6,135 bases of DNA, taken from positions 1-6,135 of the forward strand of contig CAMJLI010000124.1 of the NCBI GenBank assembly GCA_946406585.1, in the 5' to 3' direction. Below are positions 1 through 6,135 of the stretch, piece after piece. This stretch comes from an uncultured Prevotellaceae bacterium (GTDB lineage: Bacteria; Bacteroidota; Bacteroidia; Bacteroidales; Bacteroidaceae). The stretch's first letter is position 1. The number at the start of each line of letters is the position of its first letter. The position numbers and the translations under genes were made by a program. The notes beneath the pieces are model-generated. The model did no database searches. It was not told the DNA's origin and worked only from the letters and a program-made list of their open reading frames with translations.

Positions 1-749
1 AAGAACATGCCTTCCTCAAAATCCACTTGGTTGACCTTTGTAAATTCTATGAAGAAGCGGGCAGTGAAGATAAGCGTGAGACACAGTCCGAAAAAGAACC
101 CTGTGCCTGTCTTTTCCGGCCATTTGCGATAGAAAGCCCATCCCACAAAGAAGAATATGAGATATACAATGGCTTCGTAGAGTTGACCGGGATGCCGTGG
201 CAGGTCATCCACTTGCTTGAAGATGAAAGCCCATGGCACATCGGTCACCTTGCCTATTATTTCCGAGTTCATGAGGTTGCCCAACCGTATGCAGCAGGCG
301 GTGATGGGTGTGGCGATGGCTATGAAGTCGAGTACTGTCCATAGTCCAATCTTGTTTCTCCGACAATAGATGAATAGTGCTATCATCAGTCCGAGAGTGC
401 CGCCATGTGATGCGAGTCCTTCATAGCCGGTGAACACCCACGACCCATCGTTCATCTTGTGTATTGGCAGGAACATCTCTATTATGTGTGTGCCGCTGCT
501 GAGAAAATAGTCTGGCTCATAGAACAGGCAATGACCCAGTCGGGCACCGATGAGTATGCCAAGAAAACAGTAGATGAAGAGCGGGTCGAACAGCTCGTCC
601 TTTATGCCTTTGTCATTGTAAAGTTTTTTTACAATAAAATAAGCCAGGACCAAACCTATCAACCAGAATAACGAATACCATCTGAGTTGGAAAAATCCCA
701 AGTCGAAAGATATGTTGGGATTCCATGAGATATATGTCAAGTGATTCAT
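1..749 (-). CDS. lgt: Prolipoprotein diacylglyceryl transferase, 3' end cut by window edge
   Basis: Lgt is an inner-membrane enzyme that moves a diacylglyceryl group from phosphatidylglycerol to the lipobox cysteine of prolipoproteins, the first step of lipoprotein maturation. The frame is open from the start to base 1 and gives 249 residues; roughly 30-40 C-terminal residues should lie beyond the edge, judging by the usual family length. Seen in the translation: RWYSL (23-27), SHGG (114-117, His115), the signature [10 protein letters not shown] (155-164, Arg155, Asn158, Glu163), HPGQLYEA (186-193) and an arginine (231) before FFIEF, aligning with the catalytic or binding residues of E. coli Lgt. 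Hydrophobic segments near 25-42, 56-72, 117-129, 136-152, 194-207 and 217-233 fit a polytopic protein. The start [11 protein letters not shown] matches the family's N terminus; an in-frame ATG two codons upstream (753-755) is possible. The gene begins 23 bp after ychF with no terminator between, so co-transcription is likely. Confidence 0.95.
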   Translation of the reverse strand, partial: MNHLTYISWNPNISFDLGFFQLRWYSLFWLIGLVLAYFIVKKLYNDKGIKDELFDPLFIYCFLGILIGARLGHCLFYEPDYFLSSGTHIIEMFLPIHKMNDGSWVFTGYEGLASHGGTLGLMIALFIYCRRNKIGLWTVLDFIAIATPITACCIRLGNLMNSEIIGKVTDVPWAFIFKQVDDLPRHPGQLYEAIVYLIFFFVGWAFYRKWPEKTGTGFFFGLCLTLIFTARFFIEFTKVNQVDFEEGMF

Positions 750-772
750 TGGCATATTATTGATAATGAGTC

Positions 773-1873
773 TTATACGTTGAAACGGAAGTGCATGATG
801 TCACCGTCTTGCACCACGTAGTCCTTGCCTTCGATGCCCATCTTGCCGGCTTCCCTGACAGCAGCCTCGGAGCCATATTGTATGTAGTCGTCGTACTTGA
901 TGACTTCTGCCCTGATGAATCCTTTCTCAAAGTCGGTGTGTATCACTCCTGCACATTGGGGTGCTTTCCATCCCTTGTGATATGTCCAGGCTTTCACTTC
1001 CATCTCCCCTGCTGTGATGAATGTTTCGAGATTGAGCAGTGAATATGCCTTCTTGATGAGCCTGTTGACACCGCTTTCTTCCAGACCGAGTTCATCGAGG
1101 AACATCTTCTTGTCTTCATAACTTTCAAAACTGGCTATGTCCTCTTCTGTCTTGGCTGCTATCACCAATACTTCGGCACCTTCCTGCAAGGCGGCCTCCT
1201 CCACTCGTTTGGAGTATTCGTTGCCGTCTTTTGCACTCGACTCATCGACGTTGCAGACATAGAGCACTGGTTTGGCGGTGAGCAGGAAGAGGTCGTGTGC
1301 CACTTGTTGCTCTTCCTTGCTGTCGAAGCTGACCAGACGCGCATTCTGTCCTTTCTCAAGAACCTCCTTGTAGGCTTCGAGCACCTTCACTTCAATCTTT
1401 GCATCCTTGTTGCCTACAGAGGCTGCCTTTTGTTGTTTTGCCAGTCTGCTCTCTATGGTTTCCAGGTCTTTCAGTTGCAGTTCGGTGTCGATGATCTCCT
1501 TGTCGCGAATGGGGTCTATCGTGCCGTCTACGTGTGTGATGTTGTCGTCGTCGAAGCAGCGCAGCACGTGGATGATGGCGTCGGTCTCACGAATGTTGCC
1601 AAGGAATTTATTGCCTAACCCCTCCCCTTTCGATGCTCCTTTCACCAGTCCGGCGATGTCTACTATCTCGCATGTGGCGGGCACTATACGTCCTGGATGA
1701 ACAAGTTCTGCCAATCTGTTGAGTCTTTCATCGGGCACGGTGATGACACCCACATTGGGTTCGATGGTGCAGAAAGGGAAATTGGCTGCCTGTGCCTTTG
1801 CGCTTGAAAGGCAATTGAACAAAGTGGACTTGCCCACATTGGGAAGTCCCACAATACCGCATTTTAATGCCAT
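773..1873 (-). CDS. ychF: Redox-regulated ATPase YchF (Obg/OLA1 family)
   Basis: A complete 366-residue protein of usual family length. YchF/OLA1 proteins are cytosolic P-loop enzymes of the Obg family that prefer ATP to GTP, bind ribosomes and are linked to oxidative-stress responses; the exact role is unsettled. Visible motifs: G1/Walker A GLPNVGKS (9-16), G3 DIAGL (72-76) with a hydrophobic residue where classical GTPases have the catalytic Gln, and NVDE (208-211) in place of the GTP-specific NKxD, the known basis of ATP preference. An alpha-helical insertion spans about 130-200. The C-terminal TGS domain (about 281-364) ends in the typical [10 protein letters not shown]. The ATG start gives the family's standard N terminus [16 protein letters not shown]. 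There is no obvious Shine-Dalgarno, as usual for Bacteroidota. It lies downstream of polA but has its own candidate promoter, and lgt follows after 23 bp. Confidence 0.97.
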   Translation of the reverse strand: MALKCGIVGLPNVGKSTLFNCLSSAKAQAANFPFCTIEPNVGVITVPDERLNRLAELVHPGRIVPATCEIVDIAGLVKGASKGEGLGNKFLGNIRETDAIIHVLRCFDDDNITHVDGTIDPIRDKEIIDTELQLKDLETIESRLAKQQKAASVGNKDAKIEVKVLEAYKEVLEKGQNARLVSFDSKEEQQVAHDLFLLTAKPVLYVCNVDESSAKDGNEYSKRVEEAALQEGAEVLVIAAKTEEDIASFESYEDKKMFLDELGLEESGVNRLIKKAYSLLNLETFITAGEMEVKAWTYHKGWKAPQCAGVIHTDFEKGFIRAEVIKYDDYIQYGSEAAVREAGKMGIEGKDYVVQDGDIMHFRFNV

Positions 1874-1902
1874 TTGTAAAAATTCTTATTTATATTGATG
1901 TG

Positions 1903-1933
1903 CAAAGTTACGAATTATTGAGTGCAGAACAAA
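1903..1933 (-). promoter_or_regulatory. Candidate ychF(-lgt) promoter, Bacteroidetes type
   Basis: Read on the minus strand, a TTTG box (1930-1933) is followed after exactly 19 bp by TAACTTTG (1903-1910). This matches the published Bacteroidetes primary sigma consensus, TTTG near -33 and TAnnTTTG near -7, in sequence and spacing. Transcription would start near 1895-1898, giving a leader of about 22-25 nt before the ychF ATG. It would let ychF and lgt be transcribed independently of polA. The TTTG sits in the T-run of the adjacent AT-rich hairpin. Confidence 0.7.
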
Positions 1934-1950
1934 AAGAACTTGTTCTTTTT
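1931..1950 (-). terminator. AT-rich inverted repeat, possible weak terminator after polA
   Basis: AAAAAGAAC (1931-1939) and GTTCTTTTT (1942-1950) are perfect 9-bp complements around a 2-nt centre. On the minus strand the right arm ends in five T, and on the plus strand the T-run is seven long (1946-1952), so either direction could give a weak hairpin with U-tract. It lies about 80 bp past the polA stop, and its minus-strand T-run supplies the -33 box of the ychF promoter. A stem with only three G/C pairs and a 2-nt loop is weak, so terminator function is inference. Confidence 0.35.
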
Positions 1951-1973
1951 TTATGCCGAGATGGAGTAACTTT

Positions 1974-2005
1974 ACCAACTTCGCCATCTTTATGGCGAAG
2001 TTGGT
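1974..2005 (-). terminator. Perfect 14-bp hairpin after polA, terminator-like but without U-tract
   Basis: ACCAACTTCGCCAT (1974-1987) and ATGGCGAAGTTGGT (1992-2005) are exact complements around a 4-nt loop. On the polA strand the hairpin starts 26 nt after the stop codon, the usual place for a terminator or 3'-end-protecting stem. The bases after it on that strand are AAAGTTACTCC, not a T-run, so it is not a canonical intrinsic terminator; the plus strand has no T-run either. It may protect the polA mRNA 3' end, assist a factor-dependent stop or act with the AT-rich hairpin 24 bp further on. The structure is certain and the role is inferred. Confidence 0.55.
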
Positions 2006-2031
2006 GGAAATAAATCATTTCAGATGTATTG

Positions 2032-4797
2032 TCAATGGGCTTCGAGCCAGTTGCTCCCCCACCCTGCGTCGGCAATGAGTGGCACTTTCAGCGAATAGGC
2101 ATTTTGCATCTCTTGCATCACTATTCTCTCCACCATCTCCTTTTCTTCTGGATAGACGGTGAAGTTGAGTTCGTCGTGAACTTGCAGTATCATCTTCGAC
2201 TTGACGTGTTCTTTCTGGAACCTTTCATATATCCGTATCATTGCCACCTTGATGATGTCGGCGGCAGACCCTTGTATGGGTGCGTTGATGGCATTTCGCT
2301 CAGCGAATCCCCTTACGGTGGCGTTTCTGCTATTGATGTCGGGCAGGTATCTTCTTCGTTTGAAGAAGGTCTCCACATATCCTTTTTGTCGGGCCACCTC
2401 CTTGCATTCCTCCATGTATTCCTTCACTTTCGGGAAGGTTTCGAAATATCCGTCGATGAGTTGTCGTGCTTCTGCCCTGTCTATTTCCAGTCGTTCTGCC
2501 AGTCCGAATACCGTGATGCCATAGATGATGCCGAAATTGGCTCGTTTGGCCTTCCTTCGCTGGTCGGATGTCACCTTGTCGATGTCCTCCTTGTAGATGT
2601 TTGCGGCTGTGGCAGCGTGTATGTCATGTCCTTCGTTGAACGCCCTTATCATGTTTTCGTCGTCGCTGAGATGCGCCATCACCCGCAGCTCTATCTGACT
2701 GTAGTCGGCGGAATAGAACAAGCATCCTGGCTCGGGGATGAAGGCCTTCCTGATTTCCTTTCCGTCTTCCCCTCTTACGGGAATGTTCTGCAGGTTGGGG
2801 TCGCTTGACGACAGTCGTCCGGTGGCGGTCACCGTTTGGTTGTATGAAGTGTGTATGTGTCCGGTTTTCGGATTTATCAGTGTGGGGAGGGTGTCGATAT
2901 ATGTGCCGAGGAGTTTTTTGAGTCCTCTGTGGGCAAGTATTTTCTCCACTATTTCGTGTTTTCCCTTGAGTGTCTGCAACACCTCCTCTGAAGTGACGTA
3001 TTGTCCTGTCTTTGTCCTTTTGGGCTTGTCGATGACATGCAGTTTGTCGAAGAGTATCTCTCCCACCTGCTTTGGTGATGCTATGTTGAATCTTTCGCCT
3101 GCGAGTTCGTATATTCTCTCTTCTATGTCGTGCATCCTCTGTGTGAATGCACGTGATGTCTCGGCGAGTGACTCTGTGTCGATGCGCACCCCTGTGCGTT
3201 CCATGTCAGCGAGCACCCTGACGAGCGGCATCTCGATGTCGTGGAAGAGATCCTGTGCCCCCACCTCCATGAGTTTTGGCTCGAGCACGTTTTTCAGTTT
3301 CAGTGTCACGTCGGCATCTTCTGCAGCATATTCATAGATCTGTGTCGGCAGAAGTTCCCGCATGTTCTTTTGGTTCTTCCCCTTCGGCCCTATCAGTTCG
3401 TCGATGTGTATTGTTTTGTAGTTTAGGTATGCTTCCGCCATGAAGTCCATGTTGTGTCGCCATTCCGGTTGTATGAGGTAATGTGCCACCATGGTGTCCC
3501 ATAATTCTCCTTTCAGCTCTATTCCGTAGTTGGCGAGCACCTCCAAGTCGTATTTTATGTTTTGTCCTATCTTGAGGATTTTCGGATTTTCATATAGTGG
3601 TTTGAAAATGTCGACTGTTTCTTGAGCGAGTGTCCTATCTGCTGGCACTGGCACATAGAAAGCCTGGTTTTCCTTGACAGAGAAGCTCAGTCCCACCAGT
3701 TCGGCGTCCATTGGTGAGGTGGATGTGGTCTCTGTATCCAGACTTAAAAAATCGTTTGTCAACAAAAAATCACGTAATTTTATTATATCTTCTTTGTTTT
3801 CAATAAGTTGGTAATCGTGTTTTATGGTTTTAAGGCTTTCATAATTCGATTTTTTTTCGGTTTCTTGGTCATCGGTTGGAAAAATTGAAAACAAATCGAG
3901 TTGCTGAGGCTCCTTTTTAACATTTTTTTGAGTTTTGGGTATGAGTTTGCTTGCGAGGCTTTTCATCTCGAGTTCTTCGAGAATTTTGGCGAGTTTGGCT
4001 TCGTCGGGTTCTTTTCTCTTGAGTTCTTCGAGTTGTAGTTTGATGGGAACATCAGTTTTTATTGTTGCGAGGAATTTCGACATTTTTATGTCTTCCACGT
4101 GTTCTTCCAGTTTTTTTCTCAGTGCCCCTTTCACCTTGTCGGTGTTTTGGATGATGTTCTCCACCGTGCCGAATTCGGAGATGAGTTTTGCAGCTGTCTT
4201 CTCCCCCACCCCGGGACATCCTGGGAAGTTGTCGGCTGAGTCGCCCATGAGTGCAAGCAAGTCGATGACTTGCAATGGATTGTTGATGCCATATTTCTCA
4301 TTCACCTCTTTTTCGCCCATCACTTCGTATCCACCACCATGTCTTGGCCTGTATATCTTCACATTTGGAGACACAAGTTGGCCATAGTCCTTGTCGGGTG
4401 TAAGCATGTATGTTTCCAGTTGCAGGTCTTTTGCTTGCTGGGCCAGCGTGCCAATGACATCGTCGGCTTCATACCCGTCGTGTATGAGGACAGGAATGTG
4501 CATGGCTTGCAATATTTGCTGTATGATGGGAACTGCCAGGGTGATGTCTTCGGGTGTTTTCTGTCGCTGTGCCTTGTATTCAGGAAAGGCATCGCTGCGG
4601 AAAGTGGGTCCATGAGGGTCGAAAGCCACACCGATGTATGTTGGGTTTTCCTTGGTCAGTATCTCGTGCAGGGTGTTGCAGAAGCCCAATATGGCGGATG
4701 TGTTGAGACCTTTGGAATTGATTCTTGGGCTTTTGATGAAGGCATAATAGGCTCTATATATGAGCGCATACGCATCTAAAAGGAATAATTTGTCCAT
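2032..4797 (-). CDS. polA: DNA polymerase I with 5' nuclease and intact proofreading domain
   Basis: A complete 921-residue, three-domain Pol I that removes RNA primers, joins Okazaki fragments with ligase and fills repair gaps. 5' nuclease (about 1-290): metal-site acids Asp8, Asp60, YEADD (109-113), Asp135, Asp137, GDSADN (185-190), then a helix-hairpin-helix PGVGEKTAAKL (194-205). A charged linker (about 286-340) contains QQLDLF (298-303), a match to the beta-clamp-binding pentapeptide. 3'-5' exonuclease (about 340-510): DTET (Asp354, Glu356), Asp417, Tyr490 and Asp494 are all present, so proofreading should be active, unlike in Taq or Bacillus Pol I. Polymerase: motif A DYSQIE (698-703), motif B from Arg747 through Lys751 and Phe755 to Tyr759, and motif C QVHDEL (872-877, Asp875). 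The ATG gives the typical start MDKLFLLDAYALIYRA. It is divergent from the prenyl synthase gene. Confidence 0.98.
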   Translation of the reverse strand: MDKLFLLDAYALIYRAYYAFIKSPRINSKGLNTSAILGFCNTLHEILTKENPTYIGVAFDPHGPTFRSDAFPEYKAQRQKTPEDITLAVPIIQQILQAMHIPVLIHDGYEADDVIGTLAQQAKDLQLETYMLTPDKDYGQLVSPNVKIYRPRHGGGYEVMGEKEVNEKYGINNPLQVIDLLALMGDSADNFPGCPGVGEKTAAKLISEFGTVENIIQNTDKVKGALRKKLEEHVEDIKMSKFLATIKTDVPIKLQLEELKRKEPDEAKLAKILEELEMKSLASKLIPKTQKNVKKEPQQLDLFSIFPTDDQETEKKSNYESLKTIKHDYQLIENKEDIIKLRDFLLTNDFLSLDTETTSTSPMDAELVGLSFSVKENQAFYVPVPADRTLAQETVDIFKPLYENPKILKIGQNIKYDLEVLANYGIELKGELWDTMVAHYLIQPEWRHNMDFMAEAYLNYKTIHIDELIGPKGKNQKNMRELLPTQIYEYAAEDADVTLKLKNVLEPKLMEVGAQDLFHDIEMPLVRVLADMERTGVRIDTESLAETSRAFTQRMHDIEERIYELAGERFNIASPKQVGEILFDKLHVIDKPKRTKTGQYVTSEEVLQTLKGKHEIVEKILAHRGLKKLLGTYIDTLPTLINPKTGHIHTSYNQTVTATGRLSSSDPNLQNIPVRGEDGKEIRKAFIPEPGCLFYSADYSQIELRVMAHLSDDENMIRAFNEGHDIHAATAANIYKEDIDKVTSDQRRKAKRANFGIIYGITVFGLAERLEIDRAEARQLIDGYFETFPKVKEYMEECKEVARQKGYVETFFKRRRYLPDINSRNATVRGFAERNAINAPIQGSAADIIKVAMIRIYERFQKEHVKSKMILQVHDELNFTVYPEEKEMVERIVMQEMQNAYSLKVPLIADAGWGSNWLEAH

Positions 4798-4849
4798 TGC
4801 AAGAATGTATTATCTGATTTTTAACACCTACTAGGTTGAAAATTCTGCG

Positions 4850-4883
4850 TAAAATTACTAATATTTTTTGGATTATTCCGAAA
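4850..4883 (-). promoter_or_regulatory. Weak candidate polA promoter
   Basis: On the minus strand TAATTTTA (4850-4857) differs from the Bacteroidetes -7 consensus TAnnTTTG only in its last base. A TTTC (4880-4883) lies 22 bp upstream of it, one mismatch from TTTG and slightly long in spacing. Transcription would start near 4843, giving a leader of about 46 nt that includes the small palindrome ACCTA-C-TAGGT (4826-4836). This is the best match I find in the 119-bp gap, but it is imperfect. Confidence 0.3.
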
Positions 4884-4900
4884 GAAAATGCTTAATTTTG
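4867..4900 (+). promoter_or_regulatory. Candidate promoter of the polyprenyl synthase gene
   Basis: TTTG (4867-4870) is followed after 22 bp by TAATTTTG (4893-4900), a full match to the Bacteroidetes -7 box TAnnTTTG; the spacer is slightly longer than the usual 19-21 bp. Transcription would begin about 5-8 bp after the box, leaving a leader of only about 8-12 nt before the ATG at 4917. The element overlaps the weaker polA candidate on the other strand, so the two transcription units may compete for polymerase. Confidence 0.55.
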
Positions 4901-4916
4901 TATCAAAATTCAGCAC

Positions 4917-5894
4917 ATGGACTATCTCTCGATAATTAAAAAACCCATTCATCAGGAATTGGACGAGTTTGTCGCCCTATTTGAAGATTCACTTTCGCAT
5001 ACTGATGGCTTGCTTTCCAGCACACTCGAACACATTCGCAAGCGTGGGGGCAAGCGCATGCGCCCCATACTGACATTGTTGGTGGCAAAAAACTTGGGTG
5101 AAGTGAATAGTGTTACACAACATGCTGCGGTGGGTTTGGAATTGTTGCATACCGCCAGTCTGGTGCATGATGACGTGGTGGATGAAAGCAGTGAAAGGCG
5201 TGGTCAGCCGTCTGTGAATGCCTCATTCAACAATAAAGTGGCTGTTCTTGTGGGCGACTATATCCTTTCCACAGCTCTTTATTATGTATCAAAAAGCAGA
5301 AATAACGCCATAGTTACAAGCTTGGCGCAATTGGGTCAGACGCTGTCGAGCGGAGAGTTGCTGCAGATGAATAATTTCAAGGATGATGGGATATCCGAGG
5401 AGGTATATTATAAGGTCATCAGCAAGAAGACAGCTTCTCTTTTTGCCACCTGTGCCCAAAATGGGGCTTTGTCGGTGGGTGCTCCAGAAGAGGAGGTGCG
5501 TGCCGCCTATGATTTCGGCTTGTCGGTAGGCATGATTTTCCAAATTCGTGATGATATTTTCGACTATTTCGATGACAAGGAGATAGGCAAGCCTACAGGT
5601 AATGACATGGCTGAGGGCAAACTGACATTGCCGGTGATCTATGCTCTGAAGAATTCAAATTATGAGTCTATGAACACCCTGGCAAGGAAGGTGAAGGCAG
5701 GCAGCATCAATGCTGATGAGATTGCTGTTCTGGTGGAGTTTGCCAAAACCTACGGTGGTATAGACTATGCAGTGAAAAAGATGGAAGATTTCAGCAAGCA
5801 AGCTCAAGAATATATAGAGTTTCACGTGAAACAACCAGAAATTAGAGAATCTCTGATGCGCTATCTAGAGTTTGTAGCCTTGAGAAACACTTGA
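4917..5894 (+). CDS. Long-chain all-trans polyprenyl diphosphate synthase
   Basis: A complete 325-residue member of the trans-isoprenyl diphosphate synthase family (IspB/HepT-like), which condenses isopentenyl diphosphate onto an allylic primer in the cytosol. Seen in order: GGKRMRP (44-50), which binds diphosphate; the first aspartate-rich motif DDVVD (85-89) followed by RRG (94-96); KTASLF (171-176); the second aspartate-rich motif DDIFD (212-216); and GKPTGNDMAEGKLTLP (224-239). The residues before the first motif are HTASLVH, small rather than bulky at the positions that block chain growth in short-chain enzymes. This argues for a long product, such as the side chain of the long menaquinones typical of Bacteroidales, though exact length cannot be read from sequence. 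The start MDYLSIIKKPI fits the family. The gene appears monocistronic: its own promoter, then a 9-bp array and a strong terminator. An ispB label would be reasonable but the product is unproven. Confidence 0.93.
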   Translation: MDYLSIIKKPIHQELDEFVALFEDSLSHTDGLLSSTLEHIRKRGGKRMRPILTLLVAKNLGEVNSVTQHAAVGLELLHTASLVHDDVVDESSERRGQPSVNASFNNKVAVLVGDYILSTALYYVSKSRNNAIVTSLAQLGQTLSSGELLQMNNFKDDGISEEVYYKVISKKTASLFATCAQNGALSVGAPEEEVRAAYDFGLSVGMIFQIRDDIFDYFDDKEIGKPTGNDMAEGKLTLPVIYALKNSNYESMNTLARKVKAGSINADEIAVLVEFAKTYGGIDYAVKKMEDFSKQAQEYIEFHVKQPEIRESLMRYLEFVALRNT

Positions 5895-5907
5895 GAAAAC
5901 TAAGGGT

Positions 5908-6000
5908 GAGTATTCTGAGTAATCTGAATACTCCGATTACTCCGATTACTCCGATTACTCTGATTACTCCGATTACTCCGATTACTCTGAGTATTCCGAT
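5908..6000. repeat. Tandem array of about ten 9-bp units (GATTACTCC)
   Basis: Starting 13 bp after the prenyl synthase stop, the sequence falls into 9-bp units: GAGTATTCT, GAGTAATCT, GAATACTCC, GATTACTCC twice, GATTACTCT, GATTACTCC twice, GATTACTCT, GAGTATTCC, then a partial GAT. The core (5935-5988) is two exact copies of a 27-bp block. The outer units differ, and several are near reverse complements of inner ones: GAGTAATC against GATTACTC, and GAGTATTC against GAATACTC. Because nine is a multiple of three, most frames stay open and read as simple tripeptide repeats, but no convincing gene is present. It sits in the 3' untranslated part of the transcript, 10 bp before the terminator. Replication slippage is the likely origin; a role is unknown. 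Confidence 0.9.
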
Positions 6001-6009
6001 AAATATTAT

Positions 6010-6050
6010 TAAAAAACCGGGCCTTGAATATTTCAAGGCCCGGTTTTTTA
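6010..6050 (+). terminator. Strong intrinsic terminator, symmetric (probably bidirectional)
   Basis: AAAAAACCGGGCCTTGAA (6011-6028) and TTCAAGGCCCGGTTTTTT (6032-6049) are exact 18-bp complements around a TAT loop, extended by one more T-A pair at 6010/6050. The GC-rich core is followed by six T on the plus strand and, because of the A6 on the other side, by six T on the minus strand as well. It ends the prenyl synthase transcript. The symmetry would also stop any convergent minus-strand transcript from beyond the right edge. Confidence 0.93.
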
Positions 6051-6135
6051 TAATTCCCCGATTTTGCAATAATAATTATTGTCACGAATTCCCCGAATTC
6101 CTCTATGACTTCTCTTAGAACAATCCTAGAAGAAT
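6051..6135. other. Intergenic tail with small palindromes, no gene seen
   Basis: AT-rich sequence after the terminator. It holds the palindrome CAATAAT-A-ATTATTG (6067-6081), two GAATTC hexamers three bases apart (6086-6091 and 6095-6100) and a 10-bp direct repeat AATTCCCCGA (6052-6061 and 6087-6096). No start, frame or RNA gene can be supported before the edge. Confidence 0.5.

Noticed and set aside
27..671. Plus-strand open frames of 105 and 70 codons (27-344, 459-671)
   Set aside because: Both lie antisense to lgt, whose minus-strand frame carries all expected Lgt motifs; the plus frames show no family features.
208..749. Possible frameshift in lgt, since no long complete frame is obvious there
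   Set aside because: The minus-strand frame reads without interruption from the ATG at 749 to base 1; it only lacks a stop because the window ends.
791..1700. Plus-strand open frames opposite ychF
   Set aside because: They are shadows of the YchF coding sequence with no motif support.
2029..2808. 259-codon open frame on the plus strand opposite polA
   Set aside because: It is antisense to the conserved polymerase domain, rich in Cys, His, Phe and Val as expected for a shadow frame, and has no recognisable domain or promoter. The same holds for the shorter plus-strand frames at 2738-3337, 3935-4387 and 4270-4779.
2032..4797. Loss of proofreading in Pol I, as seen in Thermus and Bacillus enzymes
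   Set aside because: All exonuclease metal-site residues (Asp354, Glu356, Asp417, Asp494) and Tyr490 are present.
4826..4836. Palindrome ACCTA-C-TAGGT in the polA leader as an operator
   Set aside because: The arms are only 5 bp, do not extend further and have no second copy nearby, so chance is a sufficient explanation.
5908..6000. Possible CRISPR array
   Set aside because: The units are 9 bp, directly adjacent and without spacers, and no cas gene is present.
5891..6118. 75-codon plus-strand frame with a repeating Thr-Pro-Ile stretch
   Set aside because: It would start at a TTG overlapping the prenyl synthase stop and run through the 9-bp array and the intrinsic terminator. Its openness follows from the unit length being a multiple of three; the minus-strand frames here (Val-Ile-Gly and Arg-Ser-Asn repeats) fail for the same reason.

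Overview
The window looks like chromosomal housekeeping DNA from a member of the Bacteroidota, most likely a Prevotella-like member of the order Bacteroidales. The clues are the protein sequences, the lack of clear Shine-Dalgarno sequences before the starts, and candidate promoters matching the Bacteroidetes TTTG / TAnnTTTG pattern. This placement is inference from sequence features; no database search was possible.

Layout. Three genes lie head to tail on the minus strand, transcribed leftwards: polA (DNA polymerase I, complete), ychF (Obg-family P-loop ATPase, complete) and lgt (prolipoprotein diacylglyceryl transferase, whose 3' end is cut by the left edge). The polA-ychF gap (158 bp) holds a perfect 14-bp hairpin, a smaller AT-rich hairpin and a near-consensus promoter for ychF. 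ychF and lgt are 23 bp apart and are probably co-transcribed.

On the plus strand, divergent from polA across 119 bp, is one complete long-chain polyprenyl diphosphate synthase gene. Its promoter and a weaker candidate for polA appear interleaved. Thirteen bases after its stop begins an array of about ten 9-bp units, followed by a strong, symmetric intrinsic terminator. The last ~85 bp hold only small palindromes and a 10-bp direct repeat; no gene is visible there.

The genes do not form one pathway. They cover DNA repair and Okazaki maturation (PolA), a ribosome-associated or stress-linked ATPase (YchF), lipoprotein lipidation (Lgt) and isoprenoid side-chain synthesis, probably for menaquinone or undecaprenyl-type lipids. 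I find no defence system, mobile element, CRISPR array, tRNA or rRNA, and nothing that supports an undescribed multi-gene system. The most unusual element is the 9-bp array with its 27-bp higher-order period and mirror-image edges, placed between the prenyl synthase stop codon and its terminator.
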